Of a stretch of 64,000 bases of DNA, positions 17,070 through 26,038 are shown in pieces. A model generated the notes under the pieces. That model was not told the DNA's origin. It did not search any database and saw only the letters and a program-made list of their open reading frames with translations. Source of the DNA: Geothrix sp. (GTDB lineage: Bacteria; Acidobacteriota; Holophagae; Holophagales; Holophagaceae); contig NZ_CP126625.1 in assembly GCF_030219325.1 (NCBI RefSeq), positions 3,336,857-3,400,856 on the forward strand, given 5' to 3'. The position numbers were made by a program, and so were the translations under genes. Numbering within the stretch: the first letter of the stretch is position 1; each line of letters begins with the position of its first letter.

Positions 17070-17618
17070 ATGAACCTGGTTTTCGACCCCGCCACCGAGC
17101 TGGCCCGCTACGAGACGCGCCAGGCCCTCCTGGGCCGCCAGGCCGCCCTGCGGCTGGAACTGGCGGAGGGCATCACCTTCCAGCCCGAGACCGCCGAGAG
17201 TGTCGAGGACCAGGTGGTGGAGACCCTCTGGGCCGAAGGCCTGACGCTGGAAACCGCACCGGCCGAAGATGTCGTCGAGGCCCGCGCCTCCTTCGCCGTC
17301 CTGGCCCCGCGCCGCGAGCATGGCGGCCGCAGCGTCGTCGCCACCCTGTTCCTGGGTTTCCCGGACGCGGTCCGCGATGCGAAGCTGGCGGCCCTGCAGC
17401 GGTTCCCCGATCAGCTTCGGCTGGAGCTGAGTGACGGTTCCCTCGCCGCGCCCGCCGTGGATCGCGGCGCGGCCGGTCCCGAGGATCGCCTGCCCGCGGT
17501 GCTGGCCCTACGCTTCTTCCTTCCGGATGGCTGCCGCATCGCCGCCCTCGTTTCCAACCATGCCGTCGTTCCGGGTCGCTGGTCCGCGCCGCCGACCTGG
17601 GATGCCTGGCCTTCCTGA
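17070..17618 (+). CDS. unknown protein between rubrerythrin and Dps (DUF3501-like?)
   Basis: A 182-residue soluble protein. Its size, the strand pattern [15 protein letters not shown] and the position directly after rubrerythrin recall DUF3501 proteins, which often sit beside rubrerythrin. The sequence match by eye is weak, so the family name is a suggestion. The ATG at 17070 has GAGGTG upstream, 7 bases after the rubrerythrin stop. Confidence 0.6.
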   Translation: MNLVFDPATELARYETRQALLGRQAALRLELAEGITFQPETAESVEDQVVETLWAEGLTLETAPAEDVVEARASFAVLAPRREHGGRSVVATLFLGFPDAVRDAKLAALQRFPDQLRLELSDGSLAAPAVDRGAAGPEDRLPAVLALRFFLPDGCRIAALVSNHAVVPGRWSAPPTWDAWPS

Positions 17619-17627
17619 GGAGCCTCC

Positions 17628-18098
17628 ATGAGCATCAACATCGGCATTCCCACCGAGGACCGCAAAGCCATTGCCGACGGCCTCTCCCGGCTGCTGGCCG
17701 ACAGCTACACCCTCTACCTCAAGACCCACAACTTCCACTGGAACGTGAAGGGCCCCATGTTCCAGACTCTGCACCTGCTCTTCGAGACCCAGTACACCGA
17801 GCTGGCCCTGGCCGTGGACCTGGTGGCCGAGCGCATCCGCGCCCTGGACTACCCCGCCCCCGGCACCTATGCGGAGTTCGCCAAGCTCTCCAGCATCCCC
17901 GAGCCCACGGGCGTGCCCAAGGCCACGGCCATGATCAAGGAACTGGTCGAGGGCCAGGAGGCCGTGGTCCGCACGGCCCGTTCCATCTTCCCCGTGGTGG
18001 ACAAGGTGGGCGACGAGCCCACCGCCGACCTGCTGACCCAGCGCATGCAGATCCACGAGAAGAACGCCTGGATGCTCCGGAGCCTGCTGGAGGAGTGA
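17628..18098 (+). CDS. dps: Dps family DNA-protecting ferritin
   Basis: A 156-residue ferritin-like protein. Ferroxidase motifs are THNFHWNVKGPMF and the following EtxYTELALAVDLVAERIRALD-type helix. Dps proteins form 12-mers that oxidise and store iron using peroxide, protecting DNA. GAGGAG lies before the ATG, 9 bases after the preceding stop, so it is in an operon with rubrerythrin. Confidence 0.94.
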   Translation: MSINIGIPTEDRKAIADGLSRLLADSYTLYLKTHNFHWNVKGPMFQTLHLLFETQYTELALAVDLVAERIRALDYPAPGTYAEFAKLSSIPEPTGVPKATAMIKELVEGQEAVVRTARSIFPVVDKVGDEPTADLLTQRMQIHEKNAWMLRSLLEE

Positions 18099-18196
18099 AC
18101 GTCACCCCTCCGGGACCGGGCAATCACTCATTTCTCCTATTTCCGACTTTTTTGGTAAACTACCGATCCGCGCCCCGCGCACCTGAGGAGATGACC

Positions 18197-18775
18197 ATGG
18201 CCTACACCGCCAAGTCCTACGATCACTTGAAGGGCGGCGCCCTGAAAGGGCTCAGCGACGCCCAGCTCGACCAGCACTTCACGCTGTACAAGGGCTACGT
18301 CACCAAGCTGAACGAGATCGAGGAGAAGCTGGCGACGGCCGACAACACCAAGCCCAACTACTCCTTCAACGACTTCAGCGAGCTGAAGCGCCGCGAGGCC
18401 GTGGCCTTCAACGGCTCCTTCCTGCACGAGCTCTACTTCGAGAACCTGGGTGCGGACAGCGATGTCAGCGCCGGCCTGAAGGCCGCCCTGGAGGCCGCCG
18501 GCGGCCAGGATAAGGTCATCGCCGACCTCAAGGCCACGGCCATGGGCGGCCCCGGCTGGGCCCTGCTCACCCGCAACCGCCGCGACGGCAAGCTGCACAC
18601 CTACTTCGTGGCCGAGCACCACCTGGGCCTGCCCATTGAGCAGGACCTGCTCGTGGTGCTGGACTCGTGGGAACACGCGTTCATGGTCGATTACGGCATC
18701 GCCCGCGCCAAGTACCTCGACACCTTCGTTGAGAACATCAAGTGGAGCGAAGTCAGCAAGCGCTTCGGGAAATAG
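18197..18775 (+). CDS. sodB: iron/manganese superoxide dismutase
   Basis: A 192-residue enzyme that converts superoxide to oxygen and peroxide. Metal ligands are seen as His in LDQHFTLYKGYV, His in NGSFLHELYFENL, and Asp/His in VLDSWEHAFMVDY. The ATG at 18197 is 6 bases after GAGGAG; an in-frame ATG two codons earlier has no room for the site. A TAAACT -10-like box is at 18156-18161. It completes the oxygen-defence group. Confidence 0.95.
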   Translation: MAYTAKSYDHLKGGALKGLSDAQLDQHFTLYKGYVTKLNEIEEKLATADNTKPNYSFNDFSELKRREAVAFNGSFLHELYFENLGADSDVSAGLKAALEAAGGQDKVIADLKATAMGGPGWALLTRNRRDGKLHTYFVAEHHLGLPIEQDLLVVLDSWEHAFMVDYGIARAKYLDTFVENIKWSEVSKRFGK

Positions 18776-18815
18776 GACGCGGGCGGCATCGCGCCGCTCG
18801 ACGCGTGCTCATGGT

Positions 18816-18843
18816 TGGGCCCCCATTCGGGGGCTCATCTTTT
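18816..18843 (+). terminator. rho-independent terminator after sodB
   Basis: A GC-rich stem (GGGCCCCC / GGGGGCTC with ATTC loop) is followed by ATCTTTT, 40 bases after the sodB stop. Confidence 0.75.
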
Positions 18844-18933
18844 CCCGCTGGCTCTGGCCGCCAGGGCCTGAAGTTGGCGTGACGCCGGGCACCCGGCGGT
18901 CCTACCCTGGAGCCACGCATCGAGGAGGCCAAG

Positions 18934-19632
18934 GTGGCAAAGGCAACACCCTCCGGGCTGGAAAATCCGCTGGGACCCGGGCTCTTCCGGTTCCTGAAGG
19001 ACCTGAAGGCGAACAACGACCGCGAGTGGTTCCAGGAGAACAAGGCACGGTACGGGGCCGAGGCCCGTGACCCTGTGCTGCGGCTCATCGCCGCGTTCGG
19101 CGAACCGCTGGCCTCGGTGAGCCGGCACTTCGAAGCCGACCCGCGCCCCGTGGGCGGCTCCCTCTTCCGCATCCACCGCGACACCCGCTTCAGCAAGGAC
19201 AAGACGCCCTACAAGACCCACCTCGGCATCAACTTCCGGCACCGCTCCGAGGCGGCCGGAGGCGTCCACGGACCGGGGTTCTACCTCCACCTGGACCCCG
19301 GCGGCTGCTTCGCCGGCGGCGGGCTCTGGCATCCGGAGCCCGAGGCGCTCTACAAGGTCCGCCAGGCCATCGCTGCCAAGTCCACGGCCTGGAAGAAGCT
19401 CCGTGCCTCGGGGATCGACATCGAAGGCGAGTCCCTCAAGCGGGTGCCCCAGGGCTTCGATCCGGACCACCCCTGCGCCGAGGACCTCAAGTTCAAGGAC
19501 TTCTACACCGCCACCAGCTTCACGGATGCCCAGGTGCTATCGCCGGACTTCCTTGAGCAGGTGGCCGGAGCCTGCCAGCGGGCGGCCCCCCTGGTCCGTT
19601 TCCTGTGCAAGGCCCTGGACCTGCCCTGGTAA
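18934..19632 (+). CDS. DUF2461 family protein (TIGR02453)
   Basis: A 232-residue protein with the family blocks FLKDLKANNDREWFQENKARY, FRIHRDTRFSKDKTPYKTHLG and GFYLHLDPGG. The biochemical role of the family is not known. GTG start after GAGG. It is monocistronic, with a terminator upstream. Confidence 0.88.
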   Translation: MAKATPSGLENPLGPGLFRFLKDLKANNDREWFQENKARYGAEARDPVLRLIAAFGEPLASVSRHFEADPRPVGGSLFRIHRDTRFSKDKTPYKTHLGINFRHRSEAAGGVHGPGFYLHLDPGGCFAGGGLWHPEPEALYKVRQAIAAKSTAWKKLRASGIDIEGESLKRVPQGFDPDHPCAEDLKFKDFYTATSFTDAQVLSPDFLEQVAGACQRAAPLVRFLCKALDLPW

Positions 19633-19733
19633 GCCCGATCCACCGATCCGACATCCAATCCCCGGCTCCTGGCGTATCTCTCTGTGCCGCAGGTTTGGCG
19701 TGGCGCATCGGGCCTTGCCCGGGAGGAGGGCGC

Positions 19734-20684
19734 ATGGGATCGCAGATGGATCGGCTGACCTTCATGAAGGTCATGGGCATCGGCGGGGCGGTATTCGCCA
19801 CGGGGTTGCCGGGCTTCGCGGAAGCGCTCGGTTCCGCGGCCAAGGCGAAGGCTTCGGACTTCTACTTCGTGCAGCTCACGGACACCCACTGGGGCTTCGA
19901 GGGCGCCAAGGCCAATCCGGAGGCCAAGGGCACCCTGGGCAAGGCCATCGACGCGGTCAACGCCCTAGATCCCCAGCCGGATTTCGTCATCTTCACCGGC
20001 GACCTCACCCACATCACCGATGACCCGGCGGTGCGCCGCCAGCGCATGGCCGAGTTCAAGGCCCAGGCGAGCCGCCTGAAGGCCAGGCAGATCCGCTACC
20101 TGCCCGGGGAACACGACGCCTCGGGAGACCACGGCGAGGCCTTCCGCGAGGCCTTCGGAGCCACCCGCTACGCCTTCGCCCACAAGGGCATCCACTTCAT
20201 CGTCCTGGACAACGTGTCCCAGGAGGGCTCGATCCTCGGCGAAGAGCAGTTGAAGTGGTTCGCCGGTGAACTCGGCAAGACCCCCAAGAACGAGCCGCTG
20301 GTGATCTTCACGCACCGGCCCCTCTTCGACCTGTACCCCGACTGGGACTGGACCACCACCGATGGGCAGAAGGCCATCGACCTGCTGAAGGACCACGCCT
20401 TCGTCACCGTGTTCTACGGACACATCCACCAGGAGCACCACCACGCCACCGGCCACATCCAGCACCACTCGGCCACCTCGCTGATCTTCCCCCTGCCGGC
20501 CCCGGGGTCCACACCCAAGCGCGCCCCCATTCCCTGGGACCCGGCCCGCCCCTACCTGGGGCTGGGCTTCCGGCAGATCCATGCCCAACCGGCCCAGCTG
20601 AAGGCTGGCGAAGGCCAGGGGCTTCTGGTCCTTGCGGAGAAGGCCCTGGCGGATGCCCCGAAGGCCGTGGAGAAGCCCGCATGA
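19734..20684 (+). CDS. metallophosphoesterase, first gene of the Rieske operon
   Basis: A 316-residue calcineurin-like phosphoesterase. Metal motifs are QLTDTHWG, FTGDLTHIT, a GEHD variant of the usual GNHD, IFTHRPL and FYGHIHQEHHH. An N-terminal hydrophobic segment (VMGIGGAVFATGLPGF) suggests export or an anchor, but no twin-arginine is present. The ATG follows a strong GGGAGGAGGG site. The stop overlaps the Rieske gene by ATGA. Substrate unknown; cyclic nucleotides, phosphoproteins or phospholipid headgroups are options. Confidence 0.88.
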   Translation: MGSQMDRLTFMKVMGIGGAVFATGLPGFAEALGSAAKAKASDFYFVQLTDTHWGFEGAKANPEAKGTLGKAIDAVNALDPQPDFVIFTGDLTHITDDPAVRRQRMAEFKAQASRLKARQIRYLPGEHDASGDHGEAFREAFGATRYAFAHKGIHFIVLDNVSQEGSILGEEQLKWFAGELGKTPKNEPLVIFTHRPLFDLYPDWDWTTTDGQKAIDLLKDHAFVTVFYGHIHQEHHHATGHIQHHSATSLIFPLPAPGSTPKRAPIPWDPARPYLGLGFRQIHAQPAQLKAGEGQGLLVLAEKALADAPKAVEKPA

Positions 20685-21157
20685 CGCACGATCGACCCCT
20701 TGCACCGATGGCCCCGGATCCCTCCCGGCGGGCCTTCTGCGCCACGGCCTGCGCCCTGGCCATGGCGACGGCCCTCCGCGGAAGCACGCAGACGCCCGCC
20801 CCCGGAGAGCACCCGCCGGATCCCCACCCCGTGAAGCTCACGGAAGCGACCCGGGCCCAGCTGACTCCGGGGACGGTGCTGGACTACCGCAGGCTCGGCG
20901 CCTTCTACCTGGCTGCGGATGACCGGGGCGTGTTCGCCCTGACGGCCATCTGCACCCACCGCGGCTGCCTCGTGCTGTCAGAAGGCCCCACAGGCTTTGG
21001 CTGCCCCTGCCATGACAGCGCCTACAACCTCCAGGGCGAGGTCACCGAAGGCCCGGCCAAGCTCCCCCTCCGCCACCTGGCCGTGCAGGAGACCGAGCCT
21101 GGTGGCCGGCTGCAGGTGGACACCTCCACCACGGTGCCTCCGGAGCTCCGCCTTTGA
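20681..21157 (+). CDS. Tat-exported Rieske [2Fe-2S] protein
   Basis: A 158-residue protein with a twin-arginine signal (PSRRAFCATACALAMA). The Rieske cluster ligands are intact: CTHRGC and CPCHDSAY. It folds before export, as expected for a cluster protein. No cytochrome b partner is nearby, so it is not part of a bc complex; it could be a periplasmic redox sensor or electron carrier. It overlaps the phosphoesterase gene and is followed 62 bases later by a membrane-bound sigma factor. Confidence 0.9.
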   Translation: MTHDRPLAPMAPDPSRRAFCATACALAMATALRGSTQTPAPGEHPPDPHPVKLTEATRAQLTPGTVLDYRRLGAFYLAADDRGVFALTAICTHRGCLVLSEGPTGFGCPCHDSAYNLQGEVTEGPAKLPLRHLAVQETEPGGRLQVDTSTTVPPELRL

Positions 21158-21219
21158 CCTTTTCGGTGGCCGGGCAGGGACTGGCGGGACGGGCCCGGCG
21201 GGACCAGGATGAAACCACC

Positions 21220-22269
21220 ATGCCCACCCCGCTCCCCTCCACGCCGGCCGCGCCCCTCGGGGAGGATGATGCCTCGCTGCTCCAGCGCATCCGGGCCGGG
21301 GAGGAGGATGCCCTCCAGCAGCTGCACCGGCGCCATGCGCCCCTGGTGTTCCACCTGGCATGCCGGGCCCTCGACCGCGCGGCCGCGGAGGAGGTGGTGC
21401 AGGACACCTTCCTCTCCGTCTGGCGCAAGGCGGCCGATTTCGACCCGACCCGGGGCGCGGTCCGCACCTGGCTGCTGAGCATCGGGCACCACCGCATGCT
21501 GGATGAGCTGCGCGCCCGGTCCCGGAGGCCCCAGGCCGCAAGCGACCAACTGCTCGACCAGGCGGCCCTGTGGGCCGACGAGCCCCTTCCCGATGAGACC
21601 CTCTGGAAGGCCTACCAGCGGGACGCGGTGTCCGAGGCCCTGGCGGCCCTCCCGGAACCCCAGCGCGCCGCCCTCCGCCTGGCCTTCTTCGCCGACCTCA
21701 CCCACGAGGAGGTGGCCCGCGCGCTGAAGGTGCCCCTGGGCACCGCCAAAACGCGCATCCGCAGCGGCCTGCGGCAGCTGGAGCGCCACCTCGGCGGGCT
21801 GGTGGCCCTCCTGGCCGTGGCCCTGGCCGGCACGGGGTCCTGGCTCTACCACCGGCGGGCGCTGGAGGACGCGCAGATGCAGCGGGCAGTCCACCTCCTG
21901 GCGGACAGCCAGACGCGGGCCCTGCGCCTGGCCCCGGCTGGGGCCGCCGTCCCCGAGGCCGGCACCCACGCCACCTTCCGGAGCGCCCCCGGGGCCGGGA
22001 TCGCCGTGCTCACGCTGACCCATTTCCCGGCGCCACCCGAGGGTGCCCAGCACGTGCTTTGGGTTCAGGCTCAAGCGGGCTGGAAGCCCTGGGCGCTGCC
22101 GCCACCGGACCGCGCGGGCAAGGTTCTCCAGGTTCTGGAGGATCCCTGGCTGGCCCAGGCCTGGCCAGTCCGGCTCCGCATCACCGTGGAAACCCAGCCG
22201 ACCGGTCAGCCCTCGGGGCCCGTGGTGGTCGAATGGCGGGAACCCGACCCACCCTCCGCCACACCCTGA
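21220..22269 (+). CDS. ECF sigma factor fused to TM segment and RskA-like domain
   Basis: A 349-residue fusion. Residues about 26-100 are sigma region 2 (VFHLACRALDRAAAEEVVQD), about 135-190 are region 4 (LPEPQRAALRLAFFADLTHEEVARAL). A single membrane segment follows at about 191-210 (GGLVALLAVALAGTGSWLY). Residues 211-349 look like the periplasmic C-terminal domain of RskA-type anti-sigma factors. The zinc-binding inhibitory domain that normally binds sigma is absent, and no separate anti-sigma gene lies downstream. ATG 21220 with AGGA was preferred over an overlapping TTG at 21154. Confidence 0.82.
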   Translation: MPTPLPSTPAAPLGEDDASLLQRIRAGEEDALQQLHRRHAPLVFHLACRALDRAAAEEVVQDTFLSVWRKAADFDPTRGAVRTWLLSIGHHRMLDELRARSRRPQAASDQLLDQAALWADEPLPDETLWKAYQRDAVSEALAALPEPQRAALRLAFFADLTHEEVARALKVPLGTAKTRIRSGLRQLERHLGGLVALLAVALAGTGSWLYHRRALEDAQMQRAVHLLADSQTRALRLAPAGAAVPEAGTHATFRSAPGAGIAVLTLTHFPAPPEGAQHVLWVQAQAGWKPWALPPPDRAGKVLQVLEDPWLAQAWPVRLRITVETQPTGQPSGPVVVEWREPDPPSATP

Positions 22270-22275
22270 CCTGAC

Positions 22276-22554
22276 TTATCTGGAGCCCGGATTCATTCTG
22301 GGATCCGATGCGTCTCCACCCGGAAAGCCGCACTGCAACCGCTCTGGATAGGCGCTCACGGACCACTCTGCACGCGGATCGCGGTCCTCCACATTCATGC
22401 CCATCTGATGTTTGCAGAAAGCGCAGAAGGCGAAGGTCGGACCGGACACGTCGCGCTCGGCGTCATGCAGCGTGTGGAACTGGGGCAGCGGGCAGCCGAG
22501 AATCAGGAGCCAGGCGCCTCGACCGGATGGATCTTCCGTCAAGATGTGATCCAT
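22276..22554 (-). CDS. possible small CxxC protein
   Basis: A 92-residue frame, convergent with the sigma gene, with a coding-like composition: LLILGCPLPQFHTLHDAERD and FAFCAFCKHQMGMNVEDRD. The CxxC pair and other Cys residues suggest a small metal or redox site. There is no clear ribosome binding site and no recognised family. The rest of 22555-22658 holds nothing that I can support. Confidence 0.4.
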   Translation of the reverse strand: MDHILTEDPSGRGAWLLILGCPLPQFHTLHDAERDVSGPTFAFCAFCKHQMGMNVEDRDPRAEWSVSAYPERLQCGFPGGDASDPRMNPGSR

Positions 22555-22658
22555 TGGATGGCCCCTTATCCGAGCGGCTGCTCCCCTGAGTTTCCTCCAC
22601 CGGAATTGAAATTGTCTTTACTGTGATTCGAAACACACGCTTTCGACGGGGAGAACCT

Positions 22659-23699
22659 TTACCGCCCCTGGGCACTTCGCGAAGCCCTCAGCACGGCCCG
22701 GAAGACCTCCTCCACGCCCTGGGCATCGAGCCCCGATTCCCTGGCCCAGTCCCGCCGGGCCTGCAGCTGCGAGGCTTCCCGCTCGGGATCATGGATGGGG
22801 AGGTTCAGCTCGGCCTTGGCACGGCCCGCGCGGAGCACCAGTTCCGTGCGGCGGGCGAGCAGGGCCACCAGCTCCTGATCCAGCGCGTCGATGTGATCCC
22901 GGGCCTCCTGCAGAGCCGGCGACCGCGTGCCCAGGTCGGGGATGGAGAGCTGCTCGCCCCCCCCCGACTCGGCCGCCTCGGCCAGACTCCGGTGGATGGC
23001 CGACAGGGCCTCCAGCAATCCTTCCCGGGCGCCGGAGGCGAAGGGGTTCTCGTTCTGCAGGGCGGCGAAGAGATGCCCCGCGTCCTCCCGCACCGACTCG
23101 AGCGTCCGCGCGATGGCGTGGAAGGAGGGGGGCGTGAAGGGCAGCTCGGCGCCGGCACCCACGGCCAGCAGCCCCTTGGCGATGAAGAAGGTCAGCGCAT
23201 GGGTCGTGGCCATCACGCGGTCGTGGTCCTCGGGGCTCTGGCGCAGCACCTCGCAGCCCAGGCTGTGGAACAGGCTTTCGACACGCTGAGCGGCGGCCGG
23301 ATGGTGGGGCGAGGCGCAGAGCACCACGCGCAGGGGACGCTCGGCCCGGGCGAGGCTCACCGGTCCGAACAGCGGATGGGTGCCCGCATGGGGGATGGCC
23401 GGGCCCAGGTGCTCTTCGAGGAGGGCACAGGGCCCCACCTTCACGCTGCCCACGTCGAAGACGAGGTGGTCGGCCCTCAGGCGGGGCCGCAGGGCCCCGA
23501 TGAGGCCGCCCAGCGCCGGGATCGGCACCGCCAGCACCAGGGCCTCCTGGCCGTCCACCAGGTCATGGAAGCCGGCGACGCGGTGCTCCCCGGGCACCTC
23601 TGCGACGGGATCCCAGGCCCGATAGGCATGGCCGGCCTCGCGGAGGAGCGAGCCCAGCGCCCTCCCGAAGCGGCCATAGCCCAGGATGCCGATGCGCAT
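22659..23699 (-). CDS. tyrA: prephenate dehydrogenase fused to chorismate mutase
   Basis: A 346-residue bifunctional enzyme of tyrosine synthesis. Residues 1-250 are the dehydrogenase: Rossmann loop GILGYGRFGRALG and HPLFGPVSL with catalytic His. Residues about 258-340 are an AroQ-type chorismate mutase (IDALDQELVALLARRTELVL, then DPEREASQLQARRDWA). The order is dehydrogenase-mutase, the reverse of the E. coli T-protein. The two activities convert chorismate to hydroxyphenylpyruvate. Confidence 0.9.
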   Translation of the reverse strand: MRIGILGYGRFGRALGSLLREAGHAYRAWDPVAEVPGEHRVAGFHDLVDGQEALVLAVPIPALGGLIGALRPRLRADHLVFDVGSVKVGPCALLEEHLGPAIPHAGTHPLFGPVSLARAERPLRVVLCASPHHPAAAQRVESLFHSLGCEVLRQSPEDHDRVMATTHALTFFIAKGLLAVGAGAELPFTPPSFHAIARTLESVREDAGHLFAALQNENPFASGAREGLLEALSAIHRSLAEAAESGGGEQLSIPDLGTRSPALQEARDHIDALDQELVALLARRTELVLRAGRAKAELNLPIHDPEREASQLQARRDWARESGLDAQGVEEVFRAVLRASRSAQGR

Positions 23700-23726
23700 G
23701 GGAGTCTCCGGAGACAGGAGGCCATC

Positions 23727-23957
23727 CTACCGCAGCAGGCCCTCGATGGCCGCCACGGTCGGCACGTGACCCTGGCTCTTCACCACGCCGTCCACCACGA
23801 GGCCCGGCGTCGTCATCACGCCCCGGGCCACGATGTCCGGGTACTCGGTGACCTTCACCAGCGTGAAGGTCGCACCCAGGTTCTTCGCGGCCTCCTCCGC
23901 CCGCTCCGCCAGCAGCTTGCACTTGGCACAGCCGGTGCCCAGGACTTCGATTCTCAT
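23727..23957 (-). CDS. small thioredoxin-like protein
   Basis: A 76-residue protein of the 'redox-active disulfide protein 2' type, with the active-site GTGCAKCKLL (CxxC) at residues 9-12 and the cis-Pro loop VMTTPGLVVDG. Such mini-thioredoxins often sit beside ArsP/DUF318 permeases, as here. It may reduce an arsenical or the permease cysteines (inference). AGGAG precedes the ATG; the permease gene ends 8 bases before it. Confidence 0.88.
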   Translation of the reverse strand: MRIEVLGTGCAKCKLLAERAEEAAKNLGATFTLVKVTEYPDIVARGVMTTPGLVVDGVVKSQGHVPTVAAIEGLLR

Positions 23958-23965
23958 GGCAGCTC

Positions 23966-25039
23966 CTACATCAGGATGTTGAACAGGTATCCCACCAGCA
24001 CGATCCCCAGGGTCACGATGCCGAGGAAGGTGGCCAGCAACGTGGGCTTCAGCACCTTCCGCAGGATGACGGTCTCGGGCAGGGACAGACCCGCCACCGC
24101 CATCATGAAGGCCAGTGCCGTGCCCAGGGCCGCGCCCTTGGCCAGCAGCACCTGCACGATGGGGATGATGCCCGCAGCGCTGGCGTAGAGCGGCACGCCG
24201 ATGAGCACCGCCAGGGGCACGCTCCACCAGGCAGACTTGCCCATGAACCGCGCCAGCAGCTCCGCCGGCACATAGCCGTGCAGGAAGGCGCCCACGGCGA
24301 TGCCCACCAGGACATAGAGCCACACCTTGCGCACGATGTCCTTGGTCGCCTGGAACGCCAGTTCCAGGCGCGCCACGAAACCCGTCGGAACCTCGGTCCC
24401 CACCGAGGCCTCGAAGGGGATCTCCATCACCCACGGCTCCAGATGCCGCTCCATGCGGAGCTTCCCGATGATCCAGCCCGAAAGGAAGGCGATGGCCACG
24501 CCGGTCACGGTGTAGAGCAGGGCGATGCGCCACCCGAACAGGCTCCACAGCAGGAACAGCGCCACCTCGTTCACCATGGGTGCCGAGACGAGGAAGCTGA
24601 AGGTCGCGCCCAGGGGCACGCCCACCCGCACGAAACCGATGAAGAGGGGCACGGCGGAGCAGGAGCAGAAGGGCGTGGCGATGCCCAGCAGCGAGGCCAG
24701 CAGGTTGCTCCAGGCGCCGGTGCGCTTCGCCAGCAGGTCGCGGGTGCGCTCGGGGCTGATGAAGGTCTGCACGAAGCTCACGCCCAGCACCACGAGCCCG
24801 AGCAGCAGCAGCACCTTCGGCCCGTCATAGGCGAAGAAGGCCACGGCCTCACCCAGGCGGCTGCCCACTTGCAGCCCAAGCGCGCGGAAGGCCAGCCAGT
24901 CCGCCAGGGGCTTCAGGCCGAGGTAGAGCGCGAACCAGGCCGGAAGGGCGGCCAGCAGCCACCCTCCGGACCTCCAGAAGCCATCGCCCTGGACGGGCGC
25001 CGGGGCGGCACAGGCGCAGGATTTCGATTCCACGGCCAT
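23966..25039 (-). CDS. arsP: ArsP-like permease (DUF318)
   Basis: A 357-residue membrane protein with the family signature LGIATPFCSCSAVPLFIGF and the SAPMVNEVALFLL block, in two hydrophobic halves. ArsP proteins export methylarsenite and aromatic arsenicals; DUF318 relatives have other substrates. Location between arsM and a thioredoxin-like gene favours the arsenical role. N-terminal cysteines (KSCACAAP) are extra. ATG 25039 follows GGAGG and overlaps the arsM end closely. Confidence 0.82.
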   Translation of the reverse strand: MAVESKSCACAAPAPVQGDGFWRSGGWLLAALPAWFALYLGLKPLADWLAFRALGLQVGSRLGEAVAFFAYDGPKVLLLLGLVVLGVSFVQTFISPERTRDLLAKRTGAWSNLLASLLGIATPFCSCSAVPLFIGFVRVGVPLGATFSFLVSAPMVNEVALFLLWSLFGWRIALLYTVTGVAIAFLSGWIIGKLRMERHLEPWVMEIPFEASVGTEVPTGFVARLELAFQATKDIVRKVWLYVLVGIAVGAFLHGYVPAELLARFMGKSAWWSVPLAVLIGVPLYASAAGIIPIVQVLLAKGAALGTALAFMMAVAGLSLPETVILRKVLKPTLLATFLGIVTLGIVLVGYLFNILM

Positions 25040-25043
25040 GGCC

Positions 25044-25970
25044 TCAGCCTCCGCAGCAGGTGGGCGCGCAGCCACAGGCCCGGGGGCTCTTGGTGGCTTC
25101 AAGCTGCAGGCTCAGCACGGCACCCGCCGCGGTCTCCAGTTCCTCAGGCCCCAGCTCTGGGTACCGCTGGCGGGCCGCTTCCATCAGCTCGGGCGAGAAC
25201 ATGTCCAGGCCGTAACGCCGCTCGCCCGCCACGGCCAGGCCGAGGAAGCCCGCCGCCTCGATGGCCTTGAGGTAGTCCGCCTTCAGCAGCGCCCCGGCCA
25301 CGCAGGCGCCGTAGATGTCCATGTCCTGACGGATGGCCTCGGGCAGGGGCCGTTCCAGCACCAGGTCGGAGACCATCAGCCGCCCGCCGGGCTTCAGCAC
25401 CCGGTAGGCTTCGCGGAAGGTGCGGGCCTTGTCCGTGCTGAGGTTCACCACGCAGTTCGAGATGATGACGTCCACGCTGGCATCCGCCAGGGGCAGGGCC
25501 TCGATGTCACCCAGCCGGAACTCGACGTTCGCGTAGCCGTGGGTGGCGGCCAGGGTGGTGGCGCGCTCGATCATCTGGGGCGTCATGTCCACGCCAATGA
25601 CGCGGCCCGTGGGTCCCACGCGCTTCGAGGCCAGAAAGGCGTCGAAGCCCGCGCCGGAACCCAGGTCCAGCACCGTTTCGCCGGGTTTCAGGGAGGCCAG
25701 GGCCACGGGATTGCCGCAGCCCAGGCCCAGGTTGGCACCCTCGGGTACGGCGGCGAGGTCCTGCACGCCGTAGCCCAGGCCCAGGCTGGCCGCACCCGGA
25801 TCGGAATCAGGGCCGCAACCGCAGGATGATGAGGAGGTCGAGCAGCAGCTTGGCTGCGCCTCGACCTGGGGGTCCGGGGGTATTCGCGCAGCGAGGGACC
25901 CCCGGGTGGAGTTGGTGACGAAGCCCGCGTAGCGTTCGCGGACAGCAGTTTTGATGGTCTGGGAATCCAT
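25044..25970 (-). CDS. arsM: arsenite methyltransferase
   Basis: A 308-residue SAM-dependent enzyme that methylates arsenite. The SAM motif is [25 protein letters not shown] follows. The As-binding cysteines are in [10 protein letters not shown] and GACVAGA, with more cysteines near the N-terminus (42, 43, 50, 52) and in the tail CGCAPTCC. Product methylarsenite is more toxic, so co-encoded ArsP-like export makes sense. ATG 25970 has AAAGGA upstream. Confidence 0.94.
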   Translation of the reverse strand: MDSQTIKTAVRERYAGFVTNSTRGSLAARIPPDPQVEAQPSCCSTSSSSCGCGPDSDPGAASLGLGYGVQDLAAVPEGANLGLGCGNPVALASLKPGETVLDLGSGAGFDAFLASKRVGPTGRVIGVDMTPQMIERATTLAATHGYANVEFRLGDIEALPLADASVDVIISNCVVNLSTDKARTFREAYRVLKPGGRLMVSDLVLERPLPEAIRQDMDIYGACVAGALLKADYLKAIEAAGFLGLAVAGERRYGLDMFSPELMEAARQRYPELGPEELETAAGAVLSLQLEATKSPRACGCAPTCCGG

Positions 25971-26038
25971 GGCAGATCCTTTCGAAGGTAGACGTTCCCC
26001 GGGACGCGGTGGCATCCAGTTCCCAGGAAAGTGGAAGG

